The notes beneath the pieces are model-generated. The model was not told where the DNA came from. It ran no database searches and saw nothing but the letters and a program-made list of their open reading frames with translations. Source: an uncultured Mucilaginibacter sp. (GTDB lineage: Bacteria; Bacteroidota; Bacteroidia; Sphingobacteriales; Sphingobacteriaceae). From it: DNA of 35,096 nucleotides. Within the stretch, counting starts at the first letter, position 1, and every line of letters starts with the position of its first letter. Below, piece after piece: positions 33,766-35,096 of the stretch. Made by a program: the position numbers and the translations under genes. The stretch spans positions 1 to 35,096 of the forward strand of contig CAIPFE010000048.1 in NCBI GenBank assembly GCA_903864275.1. Direction: 5' to 3'.

Positions 33766-33832
33766 GTTAGGACGCGGCTAATAGTCTTAAATCCGCTAAA
33801 AAGGGGTTCGAAAAGCTTCCCCTACGGGCTAC
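33766..33832 (+). pseudogene. Degenerate tRNA-Glu copy, likely right attachment remnant
   Basis: GTTAGGACG (33766-33774) equals the D-arm piece of the tRNA-Glu at 306-314. AGGGGTTCGA (33802-33811) and TTCCCCTACGGGCTAC (33817-33832) equal its T arm and acceptor end, but 5 bases (AAAGC) split them. The anticodon arm is replaced by unrelated sequence about 6 bases longer. It cannot form a normal tRNA. It is in the same orientation as the intact gene and followed by its own terminator, as expected for the displaced 3' end of the original tRNA after integration. Confidence 0.75.
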
Positions 33833-33833
33833 G

Positions 33834-33866
33834 AAGCCGCTTTGCGAAAGCAGGGCGGCTTTTTTG
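33834..33866 (+). terminator. Terminator after the tRNA-Glu remnant
   Basis: AAGCCGC (33834-33840) pairs with GCGGCTT (33855-33861), with an inner CTTT-GCG-AAAG hairpin, followed by a T run to 33866. It probably served the original tRNA-Glu before the element entered. Confidence 0.8.
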
Positions 33867-33947
33867 TTTTTAGGTGCATCGCGAGTGTGGACACTCGCAA
33901 TTATTTTCAGTTGAGCGTAGACGCTTAATCGGGCGGTGAGCAATAAC

Positions 33948-35096
33948 TCAGATGCAATACTGTGGGTTGCCTTCAAGGATTTCCTGTTCAAGCCTAGGTG
34001 TCTCGCCTGCGTTCCACAAATTTGTGCGATGCACAACACGGTAGACCAAAGGACCACCATCAGGACGCTCGCTGCGTTCCAATGGACGGGGGATGCATAC
34101 GAACTCCGCCGAAAGTTGCCCGGCGGTGGCAGTCATCAATACATAACCATGGCCACCGAAATCAAGCAATGACAAATGTGGCGCCACGTCCGGGTTGCGC
34201 ACGGCACGGGCTTGCTCCATATCTCCGGTCTCTTTTAACTTTAGCGTCGAAAGCACCCCATGCAAGGCGGTAACGTTCATAGAAGGGATCACGGTGCCAT
34301 CCGCCTGATCGATCAGGTGCAGTACGCGTTTCGGATGGTCCTTGGCCATGGTTACTTCCAATACCTCGAAGAGCGTCTGCTGCGATATGGAACCCGTAAT
34401 AAATTCCACGCCCAGTGGTTCGTATTTCTTCGGCGGCAGCGCCTTAGACGCTAAACCGGCATGAAACGCGTGACGATCGCCCCCAACAACACAAAAACCT
34501 GTGATTTTATGGTCGTGTATGTAATCAAATATAAAGTCTTTATCACGAAGGAACCGGTTGTCGATTACTGCATATCCTACATCTTTGGGCCACTTACTGC
34601 CTAATTCGCCGGGTAAATTTTGATAATCGCTGCGTACTTCCATGGTGCCAAAACCGTGTCCCCATATTTTCCACCGCGCATTAGAAGCCCCGAGCTGTTC
34701 TAAGAACCAGTTTCTCTGCGCGCTGCCCAGGTAAGTTTGGGCATGAACATTTTTTGTAGGATTCGGAATAGCTTTGCCATTGAATTGTATGGTTTCCGGT
34801 GGGTTATCTCCATTGTAATGACGACCATAATTCATGATTTCAAAAGGTATCTGCGCGTCAACCCTTGGGTATTCCGGTACATTAAAATCATCAGTCGACA
34901 TATCAGGAGAACGGAATGACCAATTATCGGTCAGCAGTAAGTCTACATTCCTGCCCCAACGCAATACACGCTGGATCTTCAGGCTGTTGATCGCCTTCAG
35001 GTTATTAGGCTCTTCTGAAAGTCCGTCTTCGTTGAATTTTTCCATGGGTGTATCCACCACCGCGGGAGCATTGAAATGTTCCAGCCTGGGGTTACC
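33948..35096 (-). CDS. PhoD-like metallophosphatase, 5' part beyond window
   Basis: The frame is open to the right edge of the window, so only the C-terminal 382 codons are present. The visible part has LLLTDNWSFRSPD, a long loop region, WKIWGHGFGTMEVRS and the metal-site motif CVVGGDRHAFHAG, typical of PhoD-type alkaline phosphatases (phosphodiesterase/phosphomonoesterase with Fe/Ca centres). FITGSISQQTLFEVLE and a C-terminal DFGGHGYVLMTATAGQ beta strand follow. The N-terminal metal ligands and signal peptide are not seen. It lies outside the presumed island, so it probably belongs to the old chromosome. Confidence 0.82.
   Translation of the reverse strand, partial: GNPRLEHFNAPAVVDTPMEKFNEDGLSEEPNNLKAINSLKIQRVLRWGRNVDLLLTDNWSFRSPDMSTDDFNVPEYPRVDAQIPFEIMNYGRHYNGDNPPETIQFNGKAIPNPTKNVHAQTYLGSAQRNWFLEQLGASNARWKIWGHGFGTMEVRSDYQNLPGELGSKWPKDVGYAVIDNRFLRDKDFIFDYIHDHKITGFCVVGGDRHAFHAGLASKALPPKKYEPLGVEFITGSISQQTLFEVLEVTMAKDHPKRVLHLIDQADGTVIPSMNVTALHGVLSTLKLKETGDMEQARAVRNPDVAPHLSLLDFGGHGYVLMTATAGQLSAEFVCIPRPLERSERPDGGPLVYRVVHRTNLWNAGETPRLEQEILEGNPQYCI

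Noticed and set aside
33767..34060. 97-codon minus-strand frame through the tRNA-Glu remnant
   Set aside because: It is the antisense of the tRNA remnant and overlaps the PhoD-like gene in another frame. The VARRG motif is an effect of the tRNA sequence.

Overview
The window looks like a chromosomal segment of a Bacteroidota bacterium, most likely family Sphingobacteriaceae (Mucilaginibacter or Pedobacter type). The reasons are a SusC/SusD pair, a GH97 glycosidase, an FHS-family transporter, a YdjC/NagX amino-sugar operon, AT-rich intergenic DNA, promoters of the TANNTTTG kind, and few Shine-Dalgarno sites. The genus is an inference from gene families; nothing here fixes a species.

Layout. 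Positions 1-133 hold the last 43 codons of an IS30-like transposase. An intact tRNA-Glu(UUC) follows at 289-363. A large serine recombinase (323-1888, minus) reads into this tRNA and takes its stop codon from the anticodon loop. Next come a small recombinase-linked protein, a 500-bp spacer with duplicated palindromes, and two divergent XRE-type regulators. Then there is about 1 kb of non-coding DNA with two arrays of one 15-bp repeat family and several strong hairpins, and a decayed type I restriction HsdR gene.

From 6.4 to 10.4 kb there is a four-gene minus-strand operon: NagX-like acetyltransferase, YdjC-like deacetylase, Tat lipoprotein small subunit and GMC oxidoreductase. From 10.9 to 22.8 kb lies a polysaccharide utilisation locus read from susC to an FHS transporter. 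It has SusC, SusD, a GH97 glycosidase, an aldose-epimerase-like protein, an SDR, an enolase-superfamily dehydratase and a second SDR. A divergent AraC-type regulator (22974-23852) faces it. The enzymes suggest uptake of an alpha-galactoside-like glycan and oxidative, kinase-free breakdown of the sugar.

From 23.85 to 33.4 kb, intact genes (bestrophin, VIT1-type transporter, GH20 hexosaminidase, NIPSNAP protein, creatininase-family hydrolase, SDR) alternate with scrap: a broken histidine kinase, a dehydrogenase/receiver chimera, a GH130 tail, a truncated small gene beside a pyrimidine-rich foreign block, and a frameshifted receiver domain. The right end carries a tRNA-like 3' scrap, a degenerate copy of tRNA-Glu (33766-33832) with its own terminator, and a partial PhoD-like phosphatase.

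Reading as a whole: the tRNA-Glu plus recombinase on the left and the displaced tRNA-Glu remnant on the right bracket about 33.5 kb, as expected for an old genomic island that entered at tRNA-Glu and now carries mostly glycan-use genes. A 24-bp palindrome shared by the promoters of the NagX operon and the GH20 gene (22 of 24 bases identical) suggests these two units, 17 kb apart, form one amino-sugar regulon.
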